Source of the DNA: Pardosa pseudoannulata
Taxonomy: Eukaryota; Arthropoda; Arachnida; Araneae; Lycosidae
Direction of reading: 5' to 3'
Assembly: GCA_032207245.1 (NCBI GenBank)
Contig: CM063510.1
Location: 50,354,650-50,418,649 of the forward strand
DNA length: 64,000 nucleotides
The first letter of the stretch is position 1. Every line of letters begins with the position of its first letter. Below the pieces are notes generated by a model. It was not told where the DNA came from, searched no databases, and worked only from the letters and a program-made list of their open reading frames with translations. Shown here piece after piece: positions 1 through 14,624 of the stretch. A program made the translations under genes and the position numbers.

Positions 1-214
1 AAATTCCTTTTTCATTATTAAATTCGCTGACTGGTGTGCTCTCTGCTGTGAATATTCTCAACGTCTCTCGCTGTGGGGCCAACTCTGTAGTAGAAGGTGT
101 TCTTACTCTATTTTTCGTTATTCTGATCTCTCCAATCTTAATCATTAGGATTCTCGTTGTTCACTAAGCCCGTATAATTAAAAATAATAGGGGCTTTTTT
201 ATCCAAGGATGACC
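1..214. other. Unassigned sequence left of the first LTR
   Basis: No reading frame or repeat that I recognise. It could be the start of the adjoining LTR or ordinary flanking DNA; the first similarity to the later LTR copy at 4872-5164 begins around position 215. Confidence 0.4.
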
Positions 215-515
215 GGTGGATGACCTGCCGTACCTAATGAATGTGGCGCACTTGTCACAATCATCTGCTTTCTTTACACACACAGAATGACGTTTGTGTT
301 AGAGAGTATGTAGTACAGTGTAGGGTACGATAACAAACTGCTTCTTACATAAGACGACAGATGAAACAAGAACTTTATTTCTGATCTGTGTTCAGTGATC
401 AATGTAATCTGTAAATGTAATGATCCGTCAAAAATACATTTGCTGTCAAGAGGTTGTGCCTTGAGTTGCTTGGATATAATCACCTAGATTTAACCGAAGC
501 CTGCTCTTTCCACAT
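215..515 (+). repeat. Ty3/Gypsy long terminal repeat, copy 1 (degenerate)
   Basis: This stretch is a diverged copy of 4872-5164 in the same orientation. Shared blocks include the run around 230-255 (AATGAATGTGGCGC against AATGAATATGGCGA), the block near 395-425 (CAATGTAATCTGTAAATG) and the TTGGATATAA block near 470. It is followed by GTGGGATCAACGGATATTC at about 530, which also follows the other two LTR remains and lies where the primer-binding site and leader of a retrotransposon would be. The outer boundaries are approximate because no clean TG...CA ends could be fixed. Confidence 0.6.
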
Positions 516-529
516 ATTCGGTGTGAGAA

Positions 530-1140
530 GTGGGATCAACGGATATTCTTGTTCTACGTCTTTGGTGAGTTAGTTTATTTGTTTATTCAAGATGAAGTTA
601 AATGATGTTGCTGAACTGGAAGCTGTATTGAAAAGTGCAAAGTAATCGAAGATTAGATATTTACATAAATTTATTTATGAAACAGACGGTGATCGTCAAA
701 ACCGAAAATGTATCAGAGAATTCATCGGTTTCGCTTTTAAATCAGATGAACATGATTATAAAAAGATTTAAGTTCATTGACAAAGAATTCAGCCTTAATA
801 ATCTCATAACAGTTGTAATTTGTTGTAAGTGATGAGGAAGCAAAGCCTGAAATAGTAACTGTATTTCTTACATTTATTTGCGATATCCCATTATTAAATA
901 AACATATAATTCGGGAAGTTAAAGTAATAAAATTGATGATCAGAACGATGGTGATTCTGTTAAAGACAACGATCAATCTACAGATAACAAATTAAATAAA
1001 GACAATCGTAACGTTTAACTTCCAGTTTAAGGTTTATTCAAGCCTGTTAGAAATGTACGACCAATCAAACCATCTGCATTTAAATGGGATGTTCTCCACT
1101 AAATTGAAATTCCTTCATTCCACTTCATTTTATAAATATA
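530..1140 (+). pseudogene. Ty3/Gypsy leader and gag 5' fragment (copy 1), decayed
   Basis: Structural gag protein of an LTR retrotransposon, which would form the cytoplasmic virus-like particle. Only the 5' part remains. From the ATG near 591 the sequence parallels the second copy at 2251-2760: both share an acidic N-terminal start (NDVAELE) and then a block ending in ...LNNLI. Stops and frameshifts break it throughout, so no protein is expected. The parallel is lost after about 1100, near the segment matching the acidic linker of the second copy. It lies directly downstream of LTR copy 1, in the correct order for a Gypsy element; protease, reverse transcriptase and integrase are absent. Confidence 0.6.
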
Positions 1141-2024
<884 letters not shown>

Positions 2025-2047
2025 TGGCCTGAAGCAAGCAATGAATT

Positions 2048-2190
2048 TATGTTCAATATTCTACGTAATATATAAATGTAATGCTCTGTCAAAATGCATG
2101 TGTTGTCGAGAAGCTATGTCTTGAGCTAATTGGATATAACCACCAGAATATACTTGAACCGAACTCTCCCTAACAATTTGGTGCCAACTG
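2048..2190 (+). repeat. Truncated 5' LTR with adjacent primer-binding region
   Basis: Matches the 3' portions of the LTRs at 215-515 and 4872-5164, including the GTAATG...CTGTCAA block and the TTGGATATAACCACC block. It ends just before TTGGTGCCAACTGTGGG (about 2178-2194), a typical position and form for a primer-binding site. The upstream half is replaced by the (TA)n tract. Confidence 0.65.
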
Positions 2191-2319
2191 TGGGCTCAAC
2201 GGATATTCTTCCTGTACGTCTCCGGTGAATAAGTTTATTTGCTTATTCAAGATGAGTTAAATGATGTTGCTGAATTGGAAGTTAAATTGAAAATTGCAAA
2301 ATCATCGAATATTCAATAT

Positions 2320-2573
2320 TGTAGCATCCACTTTTCCTTTCCTCCCTGAATTACTACTCAAGTGGAAACGAAGTGAAGTGAGTGGATTGATGTTAACCCG
2401 ACAGAGAATGCGCGGTTCTAGGGATAAGTGATAAGTCGATTCGTTTCATTTTTGTAGATTTAAATGTTTTTTACATGTATATTGTGTATAGTGATGTAAA
2501 TAAAAATGTGAATGTCTTGACGTTGAGTGTCTGACAAGTGTTTTGTACACATTGACACTTGAACGAAGTTACA
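2320..2573 (+). mobile_element. Nested solo LTR, 254 bp, with ATAT target duplication
   Basis: This segment is absent from the equivalent place in the first Gypsy copy (near 650-665), where the flanking sequence is continuous. It starts TGTAGCATCC and ends GAAGTTACA, the TG...CA ends typical of LTRs. ATAT is found directly on both sides (2316-2319 and 2574-2577), consistent with a short integrase-made target duplication. An AATAAA signal lies near 2501. I infer a solo LTR left by LTR-LTR recombination of a second, unrelated retrotransposon. Orientation is inferred from the AATAAA. Confidence 0.75.
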
Positions 2574-3269
2574 ATATTTACATAAATTTATTTTTGAAAC
2601 AGACAGTGATGGTCAAAACCAAAAACGTACCAGAGAATACAGCGGTTTCACTTTTAGACCAGATGAACCTAATTATAAAAAGAAATTTGAAATCATTGAC
2701 AAAGAATTCACTCTTAATAATCTGATAACAGTTTGAAATTTGTTTTGTGTCAAAGGTGAATGAATGAAGTCTGCAATAATAACTCGATTTCTTACATTAT
2801 TAAGTAAACATATAATTCGTGAAGATGAAAATAATGAAATTGACGATCAGAACGATGATGATTCTTTTAAGGAACATGATCAATGTATAGATAACAAAGT
2901 AAATAACGGCAATCATTCCGTTCAATTTCCAGTTCAACAATTATTCAAGCCTACTGTGAATTTTTCTGATATTCAAAATTCCATTGTTTCATTTAATAGG
3001 AATGCTTGGCAAAATATTGTTAAATGAATTAATGATGCTGAAAGTGTTACTGATTTATTTCAATTAACGGATTTGCATAAGGTGTTATTTGCTGAACAAT
3101 ACCTAACTGGATAAGCAAAAATAGAATAAATTTGTGGTATAAGCTCACAGATCTGTTAGTTTCTGATTTTGGATCAACTTTTAACTCTGCTGAATCTCAT
3201 GAAATGTTACCAAATCAAAAAAATACTACTTAATAAATTTCTTGATTATGCGAGAATTGACGACTAAAG

Positions 3270-3272
<3 letters not shown>

Positions 3273-3326
<54 letters not shown>

Positions 3327-3430
3327 TTTCGTTGTCATTAATACAATTATTACAACGTAATCATTAATACAATTTGATGCATTTTGCAATAAATTGTATT
3401 AATGATTACGTTGAAAATAAATGTATTTTA
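3273..3430. repeat. (TA)n plus inverted-repeat hairpin inside gag
   Basis: A (TA)25 tract (3273-3323) is followed by a 22-base arm at 3354-3375 and its exact reverse complement at 3391-3412, separated by a 15-base loop. A further partial direct copy of the arm (TCATTAATACAAT) lies at about 3335-3347, and the outer flanks (TACATTT on one side, AAATGTA on the other) also mirror each other. It interrupts the gag pseudogene, so it is either a small foldback/MITE-like insertion or a local inverted duplication. Confidence 0.8.
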
Positions 3431-3879
3431 AATGGAAGTAAAAATATTACAGATATCAGATAAATGTTAAAAATCTACTCTAAAATTAAATCGCATCAGA
3501 ACACGAAAGTAACAACTCATTCAAACAATACATTTCGGAAAATTCAGGATTCAACGCAACATCTGCCGAACCACCATAAATTTTCTCCGTCAAGAAAATC
3601 TGCTTGTTGTTGTAATTGCGGAGACCTTGGCCATAAGATCAATTTTTGTTTAATAAAGAAAAAAAGTATTCAACAGTTTTCGTAGCGATTAGTTCGATTA
3701 TAAATGGAACGAATGTGTTCACAAGATTTCCAATCACCAAGCAGGTAGTGCCGAGGTGTGTGCGCTGTGTTGAACAAAACGAATGTAAGAAATAATTAAT
3801 CAAAAGTATTTCATTCCTAAATTAAAACACTAGATTGAAACTTTAATCGCAAATAGTATTCCTTGAATTATTTTCAATC

Positions 3880-4660
3880 AAAAAAGAGGGAAACAAGAAA
3901 GTCTCTTTCACCTATTAAGGAAATAGATATCCCATTGCATTCCTACCATACAGATCACTTTGATTCTCTTGAATCTTCAAATAAGAATTATAAAGATATT
4001 TAGCCATTATAGACAGTTTCACTAAATTTGTTTGGCTATACCCTACAAAGTCTACAGCCTCCGAAGTCCTTTTCATATATATTACCGCGGTACAACATTT
4101 ACCTCTGAAGAATTCAAACTTTATTTCAAATAAAAAATTATTAACAACCATATTATAACAACTGATTTACCTCGTGCAAATGGTCAAATGGTAAAACTAA
4201 GTCAAATAATATTATCAATGATCAAATAATAATATCAATAACATCAAAACTATGTTTTGATGAAATCTCCAAGTTGTATAATCATGGCAGTAAAGTTTAG
4301 CGATTTATTAACTCATCCTACCAACGAAATATTGCTTGCACTCTATTTGAATTCATTTTTGGTACCACAATGCATCTGAAAGAAAACGGCAATCTAATTA
4401 ATATTTTAAATGAGGAGCTACAAAATAATTTCCAAGATTGTCAAGAAGAATTAAGGAAGGAATAAAAGAAACAAATTTTTAAGGCACAAGGAAAGAATAG
4501 AAAATATTAAAATCTTAGAAGACGCCATCCAAGAAAATATGCAATTGGAGATTTGGGAGCTATAAAGAAATCACAATTTGAGCCTAATTTAGAATTGAAA
4601 GTTTATTGGAACCTATAAAATTATCAAAGTAAAGGCAACGATACACATGATGTTCTGAAG
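3880..4660 (+). pseudogene. Ty3/Gypsy integrase pseudogene
   Basis: Integrase inserts retrotransposon DNA into the host chromosome. Several core features are legible across shifting frames. The start of the catalytic core lies near 3930-4060 (a YHTDHFDSLES-like segment with the first catalytic Asp, then LFGYT). Near 4086-4130 a GTTFTSEEF segment fits the second catalytic region, and near 4170-4195 LPRANGQMVK fits the third region, although the usual catalytic Glu of that motif is not evident here. At 4440-4660 the C-terminal part appears (RKYAIGDLGAIKK, then KVKGNDTHDVLK), matching the usual Gypsy C-terminal layout. Stops at several points make it non-functional. The 3' LTR follows about 200 bases downstream. 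Confidence 0.7.
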
Positions 4661-4871
4661 TAAGATCAGCACGAATGTCAGCTATAAACAACAACATACG
4701 TAATTATTTAATAACCTGGAATCAAGGATACGCTGAATAGTATCATCCTGAAGTAAAATAATTATGAAGATAAGAAACTTTTCTTTTCTTTTTGCAGATG
4801 GTATGTTAGAATTTCCAGACATTCGATATGGACGACTGTTATCCATCAGAAGGGCCGAAATTGTGGTAACG

Positions 4872-5164
4872 GCCACCATCACTCAATGAATATGGCGATC
4901 CTGTCACCATCACACACTACCTACGCACTCAACGGAACGATGTATTTGTGACAGAGAGTGAGGAATGACGACTAACTGCTCTCTTTATAAGACGATAGAT
5001 ACGACAGATCATAGAATAAAAATTTTATTTTTAATCTATGTTCAATATTCAATGTAATCTGTAAATGTAATGTTCCGTCAAAATACATGTGCTGTCAAGA
5101 AGTTTACTTTGAGTTAATTGGATATAACCACCTGTATTTACATAAACCCAACTCTACTGACACA
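4872..5164 (+). repeat. Ty3/Gypsy LTR, copy 3 (3' LTR of the 2.04-5.16 kb element)
   Basis: Diverged copy of the LTRs at 215-515 and 2048-2190. It contains an AATAAA near 5025 and is followed by TTAGGTGCCAGTGGTGGGAT, which resembles the leader after the other copies. That leader means it could also be the 5' LTR of another element whose body was replaced by the next (TA)n tract. Boundaries are approximate. Confidence 0.65.
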
Positions 5165-5197
5165 TTAGGTGCCAGTGGTGGGATCAACTAATGTTCT

Positions 5198-8179
<2,982 letters not shown>

Positions 8180-8986
8180 TACAGTGTGTCCCAAAATAAC
8201 CGCATAAACACTGCACATCTAGATTTCTCGTTGGGAGTACATAAAAACTGTCTAAAGAAGCGTTCTTGTACGATCCATTGTTTAAGAGAAAAATACGAAA
8301 AACAAAGTATGAAATCACTGCCGGTGCAAGAAAAAAACACTTTATTGGCCATATCTGTTGCCTGAACGGCTCTCGGGACAGTCGTACTTGGTGTTTCTCA
8401 ATGAGGTCTTAACCGAGTTCCTCGATGACATACCATTAGCGGCAATACAGGGACTTTGGTTCCAGCATGATGGGGCTTCGATGCATTTCTGTGCTCCTGT
8501 ACGTGGTTGGCTGGATATGGAATACCCCGGCAGCTGGATCGGACGTGGGGGTCCGGTTCTATGGCCTCCACGTTCGCCAGATCTTACATCTTTGAAATTT
8601 TCCCTATGGGGCCATCTCAAGGAACTGTTGTATCGAGACGTAGTGACAACACCAATGGGCTTAGTTGCTCGTGTGCATGATGCTTCTAATTCGGTGGACC
8701 CCGCTATGCTGTAACGTGTGATGCCAGACATTACACGACGCTCTCAAGCCTGCCTCGACATGCACGGAGGAAACTTTGGGCAGCTGCTTTAAATTGTGAT
8801 ATACTGCTGTAGATATTTTCCATAAAGTATTTTTTCTTGCACTGGCAGTGAGAGCATATTTTGTTTTTAGTATTTTTCTCGTAAACTATGGATCTTACAG
8901 GAACACTTTTTTGGGCAGTTTTTAAGTACTTCCAAAGAGGAATCTATATGTGCAGTGTTTATGTGGTCGTTTAGGGACACCCTGTA
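8180..8986 (+). mobile_element. Tc1/mariner-superfamily element, internally deleted, 807 bp with TA flanks
   Basis: Begins TACAGTGTGTCCC and ends GGGACACCCTGTA, with TA at both ends as expected for Tc1/mariner insertion. The terminal inverted repeats are long: about 170 bases on the left (8182-8349) match the reverse complement of about 8819-8984 with scattered differences, down to the shared GGTGCAAGAAAAAA-type block at their inner ends. Only the C-terminal half of the transposase lies between them, so the N-terminal half was deleted and the remaining coding part was fused directly to the left repeat. It cannot move itself but keeps the ends that a transposase would recognise. Confidence 0.85.
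8347..8714 (+). pseudogene. DDE transposase C-terminal half (Tc1/mariner superfamily)
   Basis: Transposases of this superfamily cut and paste DNA through a triad of acidic residues. From the ATG at 8358 the frame is open for 118 codons. It shows the second catalytic Asp in WFQHDGA (about residue 37) and the third acidic position in PPRSPDLTSL, with 36 residues between the two Asp by my count. The aromatic-rich FSLWGHLKELLYRD tail is typical of the superfamily. The DNA-binding N-terminal domain and the first catalytic Asp are missing, and the sequence joins the left inverted repeat at its start. The frame ends at TAA 8712-8714, followed by out-of-place coding-like sequence up to the right repeat. 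I infer an inactive fragment. Confidence 0.85.
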
Positions 8987-11348
8987 TGTAAGCCTAATAC
9001 ACTGAAACTCCTATATTTTGTACCCTCATTGATAGTACGTTTCATTTAATTTTCTATAATTATGCCCCTACACCAATTGTATTTTTCGAGGATTCTACAA
9101 TTCCGCAACATTGCGTCGGAAAATTTTGCTCCCGGAAGTTACCTTTTTATGGAATTTGAAATTATTTGGGAAATATTTTTATACAATTTCTTATATCGTG
9201 GGGATGACAAAATAATTTTTGACTTATCTCGGATACTTCCTAGACCTACAGATGATTGGGTTTAATGTCGACAAAGATTAGGGAGGGAACTGAAGTGGTC
9301 ACTACAGAACAGAACCTATGAATTGACCAGTACCATGATGAGAAATGGTAAGGATATACCACACCGAGTACTCGAAACTTTGTCAAAACTAAAATATTTA
9401 TTAAGCACAGTGATATTGAAGTGAAGTTACAAGGATAAAGGTAATTATAAGATTAATTTTTATTCATTGCAGTCAGTTCATACACTTGCGTAAAATAGGT
9501 ATCAGTTATAAAACATTTATTTTAAATGTTAAGTAATATCAATATATTAATAAGTTATATTTTATACATTATTAGGTGGTTCCAAATAGTAAATGGATAA
9601 TTCATTTTTTTCCAAGGTTTCATATTTTACCAAATACTTACATCTATTTTTCGTCTCTATAGGTTTCCCGCATTTATTTTATTCTATTTCCGTACATTTG
9701 AAAGAAGATGGATCGGTGTTTGACTCTATAACATAGAAAATACTGTGATGTCGAACCACGTGTTCTCTTTATACAATTATTAAAATATATTTTGCAATGC
9801 GTCTTTTATTTGGCCACTACTTTAAAGGCTGACAGTACATTTCGAGTTCATAGAATCATCTACTTTAGAGTTTTTAAAAGTGAATTCCGTGGAACCCTAG
9901 GGTTCTACAACGACCCTGCAAGGTTTTCTCAATATATTTTTAAACACCTGCGAAATTTTGACTTCAAACATTGAAATGTTATTTCGCTAATGAGTGACTC
10001 GAAATTAAAATATTAATTATTTATCAAAACTTCCATAAATGAAATATGTTCTTGTTTACTTTGGAGAAGTGGGAATAATTTATAAAATTGACATCAGACT
10101 ATTCAATATCATTATTTTATAAAATAGTATCAGCATTACAATTTTGGTATCATTTCAAAATAGGATATCCATATTTATCTAAAAAAAACTTTACTTTTTA
10201 CAACGACCTATATTTGTAAAAATGGCCTTAATACGGTTTTTATAGGAATGAACCGGTAGCGATTATGGACGGTATACTTAAATATTTTGTTACGTAAAGT
10301 GTAGATTGTAATTACAAGAATATGTACACAAAGAGGATATAAAGCAGTCCAAAAATAAAAGTTCGCCTATCAATGGCTAACAACTTTTGAGTTATGTTAA
10401 ATAATTTCATTTATACGTACAGACAAACAGATATAACAAAGAAATTTGTGAAAAAATGAGATCAGGAATACTAAAAATCAACATTTAAAGTTTAAATTTA
10501 GAATTTTTATATACATATATCATTATTTAATAATGTAAATTGTCAAAACTGATTCAGACAGGATTAAAGTTAGTATTTTGGTGGAAACTTCAATCCTGAA
10601 TTTTTTCACTATCACAATACTTCCTTTGCTTAGAGTAAAGAAAGAAAAAATTCTCAAGTTATTATAAGAAAAAGAGAACTATACAGAATATACTTTGAAT
10701 CTTTTAAATGATTTAACATTAATCCCAGTTTCAAATCACAAAAAATCAACTTAAGCAATTTAGAACAAAAGGAGTTTAGGGGAAGAAAATTCCCTAAAGC
10801 AATTTATATAATATCAGATAAAGTTGATTGGCATATCTAAAATTTTCCGAAGTAAAGGAATGAATTTTTAATTGTTTCATGTGTTTAATATCTTACAGTG
10901 GAGGTTCTAAAAAACAAGATGAAAGGAAATTTTCAATATTTCAATGATTTATTTCTTTTTACGTCCAACTGTTTCTATAAATAATAAATTATACTCAACA
11001 GCGGAAAAAAATCCATTAAGAAATTGAAAGAAAACTATATTTAAAGTGTATACTTTAAAAGAATTCTAATTCATAAGGGATTATATCATATATATACTAG
11101 AGTATATGGAATATGCTAAAAAATTATTATTTCCTTTTGCTCTTATAAGTATGCACAGTATGTTTTAGAATAACTAATTGTAATTAAAAAAAGATAAAAC
11201 TATTATATTAAATATCTTTCGGGAATTTTATAAGCATCAGAATTTAAAGATTAGGCATTTTTAAAAGTGAATTACGGAGTACTAGCTTATGTTCTTGTTT
11301 GAAAAATACAGATACACATAAATGTATTTCAATGTATATTCAGATATA

Positions 11349-11350
<2 letters not shown>
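8987..11350. other. Unrecognised AT-rich region
   Basis: Open frames at 9062-9265 and 9792-9974 (+) are slightly richer in GC than their surroundings but show no motif I recognise. No inverted-repeat ends, splice-bounded exons or RNA genes could be supported. Confidence 0.45.
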
Positions 11351-11630
<280 letters not shown>

Positions 11631-12272
11631 AATTACCTCTTGAAATCTATTATATACATTTATGTCAGATATTTTAGAAGAAAAAAACACTGTACTGGGC
11701 AGTAAGCTGCTCTGCTATCGAACAGCTCTGAGAACTATTCTCATGTATGCTACTACGGTCTAGTATGTTTAATTAATACGCAGATCCGGAGGTTACGGCT
11801 AATCCCCTATATAATAATAGCCTAAGGTGTCTGTCGGCAAATTTTTGAAGCGGTTGTACCTGGAATGGATTCCTCGGCTAAGGGCAGACGATTAAATTTA
11901 TCAATTTATTCACGTAATAAATAGGTAAAAATAACATTTTTTTTCTAGCATTATGACGTCATTCTTTTAACCATCTCATATAATCATTTCTTGTTTTAAA
12001 TTATTTAAATATCGCGTGCATTATTTTCATACGTTTTATCGCTGAATTTATCGCCTTTTAGTTAATATATTAGTCAATAGATGGCGCCAACGAACCAAGT
12101 AATTTTTTTTTTTATACTGTACCGCAGAAATTTGAATGTAAAGAGACATCCATTTTGAACTCTTGATCAATCAGGGTTAGGAAAATTCAAAGTGAGTAAA
12201 GTTTTATACGAATAATTTTTAGTCAGCCTGATTGTAAAATGGAACAACATTTATTTAAATATAAATGGTAAA
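11631..12272. other. Region upstream of the Helitron reading frame
   Basis: Includes a modestly GC-richer patch (11690-11880) with no recognised motif. A 5' Helitron end (TC...) and a promoter could lie here, but I cannot place either with confidence. Confidence 0.35.
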
Positions 12273-14624
12273 ATGGTTCCCCATACTGTCTTTCCAATAG
12301 TTGGGGATGGGTCATGTTTATTTCGATCGCTTTCTTATGTTATGTTTGAAACACAGTCTTTTAGCAGTGACATTCGAAAACAAATTGTTACTCATGTAGT
12401 ACAAAATTGGGATCATTTTAGTATTATGTCACATAATGAATATGGCCATAATTATAGTTCGGCTGCAGTTTATTTTTCCGAAATGTCACGATGTTCAACT
12501 TTTGGAGGATTTTGCGAGTTGTATGCAGCAGGTGAAATTTTTGAGTATGTGTTTGAGGTTTACCGTGATTGTAACCTTTATTACAGTTTTGGAAGTGAGG
12601 GAAACCCCACTAAGCGGCTACGCTTTTCCAATTAATTATCAAGTGGCCATTTTGACGTTTACGTTAATTCTGTGTCAAATTCAATAAAGTATAATCGCCA
12701 AATAATCCGTAAAGAGAAAGATGCAACACATAAACGAAGAAAAAGGGCTCAAGAAAATGCGTTTGTAAAAAAGGCTCGCCAACAAAAAGATGCTGAACGT
12801 AAACGTGAAAAAAGATTGAAGATTCAAGAAGATAAAATTGAGGCAAGTGAGCAACGTATGTCGAAACGAAGACTAAAGATTCGTCAACTTGAAATAATTG
12901 AACAACAGATTGACACTTTTGAACCACAAAATACTAATATACATAACTGTGGACCCCTTAATGTTATTTGTGAGTTTTGTGGAGCTAAACATTTTGTTGG
13001 TGAAAAACCACAAGATGGGAAATTTACAAGTTGTTGCCGAAAAGGCAAAGTTGCACTCAGCAAACCCTTGGATGTTCAAGGAAAGGAGTTAAGTTATCCA
13101 ACTTTTTTACAAGATCTTATGTCAAACCCTGCAAATTTACATCACAAAAACTTCAAACAAAATATTCGCTCCTACAACAGTGCTGTATCTTTTGCCTCCA
13201 TGGGCGCCAAAGTGATAAATTTTAGTGGTCGGGGACCATATGTCTTCAAAGTTCATGGACAGATATATCACCATACAAGTCACCTTCAACCTATAGATGG
13301 AGAGACACCCAAGTTTGCTCAACTTTATGTGCTCGACAGTACCCAAGCTACCAATTTTAGAGTATCGCATCCAGCTAATGAGCAATGTTTGACATGTATT
13401 CTTGATAATATTGATCGATTCTTTAGACAGAACAACAGACTGTGCCATACCTACCACATGTTACGAGAAATTGAAGCTCAAGCACTTGAAGAAGCACGAC
13501 AAGCAGCTGAAAATGTTCCAGTAGTGAATTTGGTGTTCAGGCGAGATAGGCAATCGGACAGACGACGTTATAATGAACCAACGCATAATGAAATCGCAAT
13601 GGTTTTTGTAAACGATGATGGCGAACCTCCTTTTGAACGGGATTTACGAATTTATCCAAATAATCCCAAAAACCCTAAACAACAGTTTGTGAATATCAAC
13701 ATATTGAGTCCTAATTTAGATCCTATGTGTTACCCTTTATTTTTTCCCTTTGGGGAACCAGGGTGGCAGCCTAATTGGACTTGTGATGCTTATGAAGGGG
13801 TCCAAAAAAATAAGATTCGAATAAATGTAACTATGCTGCAATATAAAGCTGCATTACTGGCAATTAGAGGCGACTTCAATCCAGTATTAAATGGTGGCAA
13901 GCTGACACAACAGTATATTGTAGATTCTTATTTACAAGTGGAAGCAAACAATTTAAATTTCATCCGAACTCGTCAGAACAAGTTGCGTAGTGAATATTAC
14001 CAAGGTTTGGCAGATCATATTGAACAGCGAGAAAATAATAGTACGGTTCCACCAGGTATTCCAGTAATATTACCTTCATCTTTTGAGGGTTCTCCAAGAA
14101 ATATGCGTGAAAGATGTGTGGATGCCATGTCCATATTTGGAAAATTTGGTTCACCCGATGTGTTTTTAACATTTACAGCAAATCCAAAGTGGCCAGAAAT
14201 AACAGAAAATTTACTGATTTGTGAAGAAGCACATGACAGGCCTGATTTAATTGCTAGAGTTTATAACTTGAAGCTGAAAGCACTCCTTGAAGATGTAACA
14301 ACTAATGGCGTTTTAGGCATTTCGGTTGCACATGTATATACCATAGAATTTCAAAAACGTGGTTTGCCACATGCACATTTGTTACTCGTATTACGCTCTG
14401 AAGATAAATTATCTACTCCCGAAATGATTGATCGGATTGTGTGTGCCGAAATTCCAGACCAGAAGGAGAATCCACTCTTGTATGATATTGTGACACGATG
14501 CATGATGCATGGACCTTGTGGTGTCAATAGAGTAGGAGCACTGTGCATGGAACAAGGGAAAGATTTTAATTATTTCTTTATATTTTGCCTCATTTTTTAC
14601 ATTAGTCCGTATAAATTATTTTAA
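12273..14624 (+). pseudogene. Helitron OTU-protease plus Rep protein, with one in-frame stop, 3' truncated
   Basis: Helitrons are rolling-circle transposons; their protein joins a Rep nickase to a helicase, and some add an OTU cysteine protease. Codons 1-120 (12273-12635) are OTU-like, with the catalytic Cys in GDGSCLFRSLS. A TAA at 12633-12635 interrupts, but the same frame continues with LSSGHFDVYV, which carries the OTU catalytic His. The next part (from 12672) is a 650-codon open frame: a basic coiled-coil-like segment (residues 1-85), a CxxC...CC zinc-like segment (about 98-125), then the Helitron-like N-terminal domain. Rep motif 1 (FLTFTANPKW, about residue 497) and the HUH motif (GLPHAHLLLV, about residue 565) are intact. 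Similarity stops near CMEQGKDF (about 14556), before the expected Rep tyrosines and the whole helicase; the last roughly 20 residues are read-through into AT-rich DNA. One read-through protein might once have existed; this copy should be dead. Confidence 0.9.

Larger units (their letters stand above)
2251..3685 (+). pseudogene. Ty3/Gypsy gag pseudogene with CCHC zinc knuckle
   Basis: Gag-type structural protein; its nucleocapsid knuckle would bind the element's RNA. The first part (2251-2730) matches copy 1. The stretch 2764-3027 reads as one open frame with an acidic linker and a capsid-like segment (FSDIQNSIVSFNRNAW), and the following 90 bases continue the capsid similarity through stops. 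At about 3598-3650 there is a clear CCHC knuckle (CCNCGDLGHKINFC), the hallmark of retroelement nucleocapsid. The frame is broken by a nested solo LTR at 2320-2573, a (TA)n and hairpin insertion at 3273-3430, and several stops. The integrase remnant follows instead of protease, so the pol 5' half is gone. Confidence 0.75.
2040..5164 (+). mobile_element. Ty3/Gypsy LTR retrotransposon remnant, internally deleted (copy 2)
   Basis: The order is: truncated 5' LTR (about 2048-2190), leader and gag (2251-3685), integrase (about 3880-4660) and 3' LTR (4872-5164). All parts are in one orientation and share the family signatures of copy 1. Protease, reverse transcriptase and RNase H should sit between gag and integrase but are missing, so roughly 2 kb has been lost there, judging by usual Gypsy layout. 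Interruptions are a nested solo LTR at 2320-2573 and a (TA)n plus hairpin insertion at 3273-3430. The element is non-autonomous and decayed. The LTR ends are approximate. Confidence 0.75.

Noticed and set aside
12664..12927. Minus-strand frame overlapping the Helitron Rep
   Set aside because: It is the shadow of the lysine-rich start of the Rep frame on the opposite strand.
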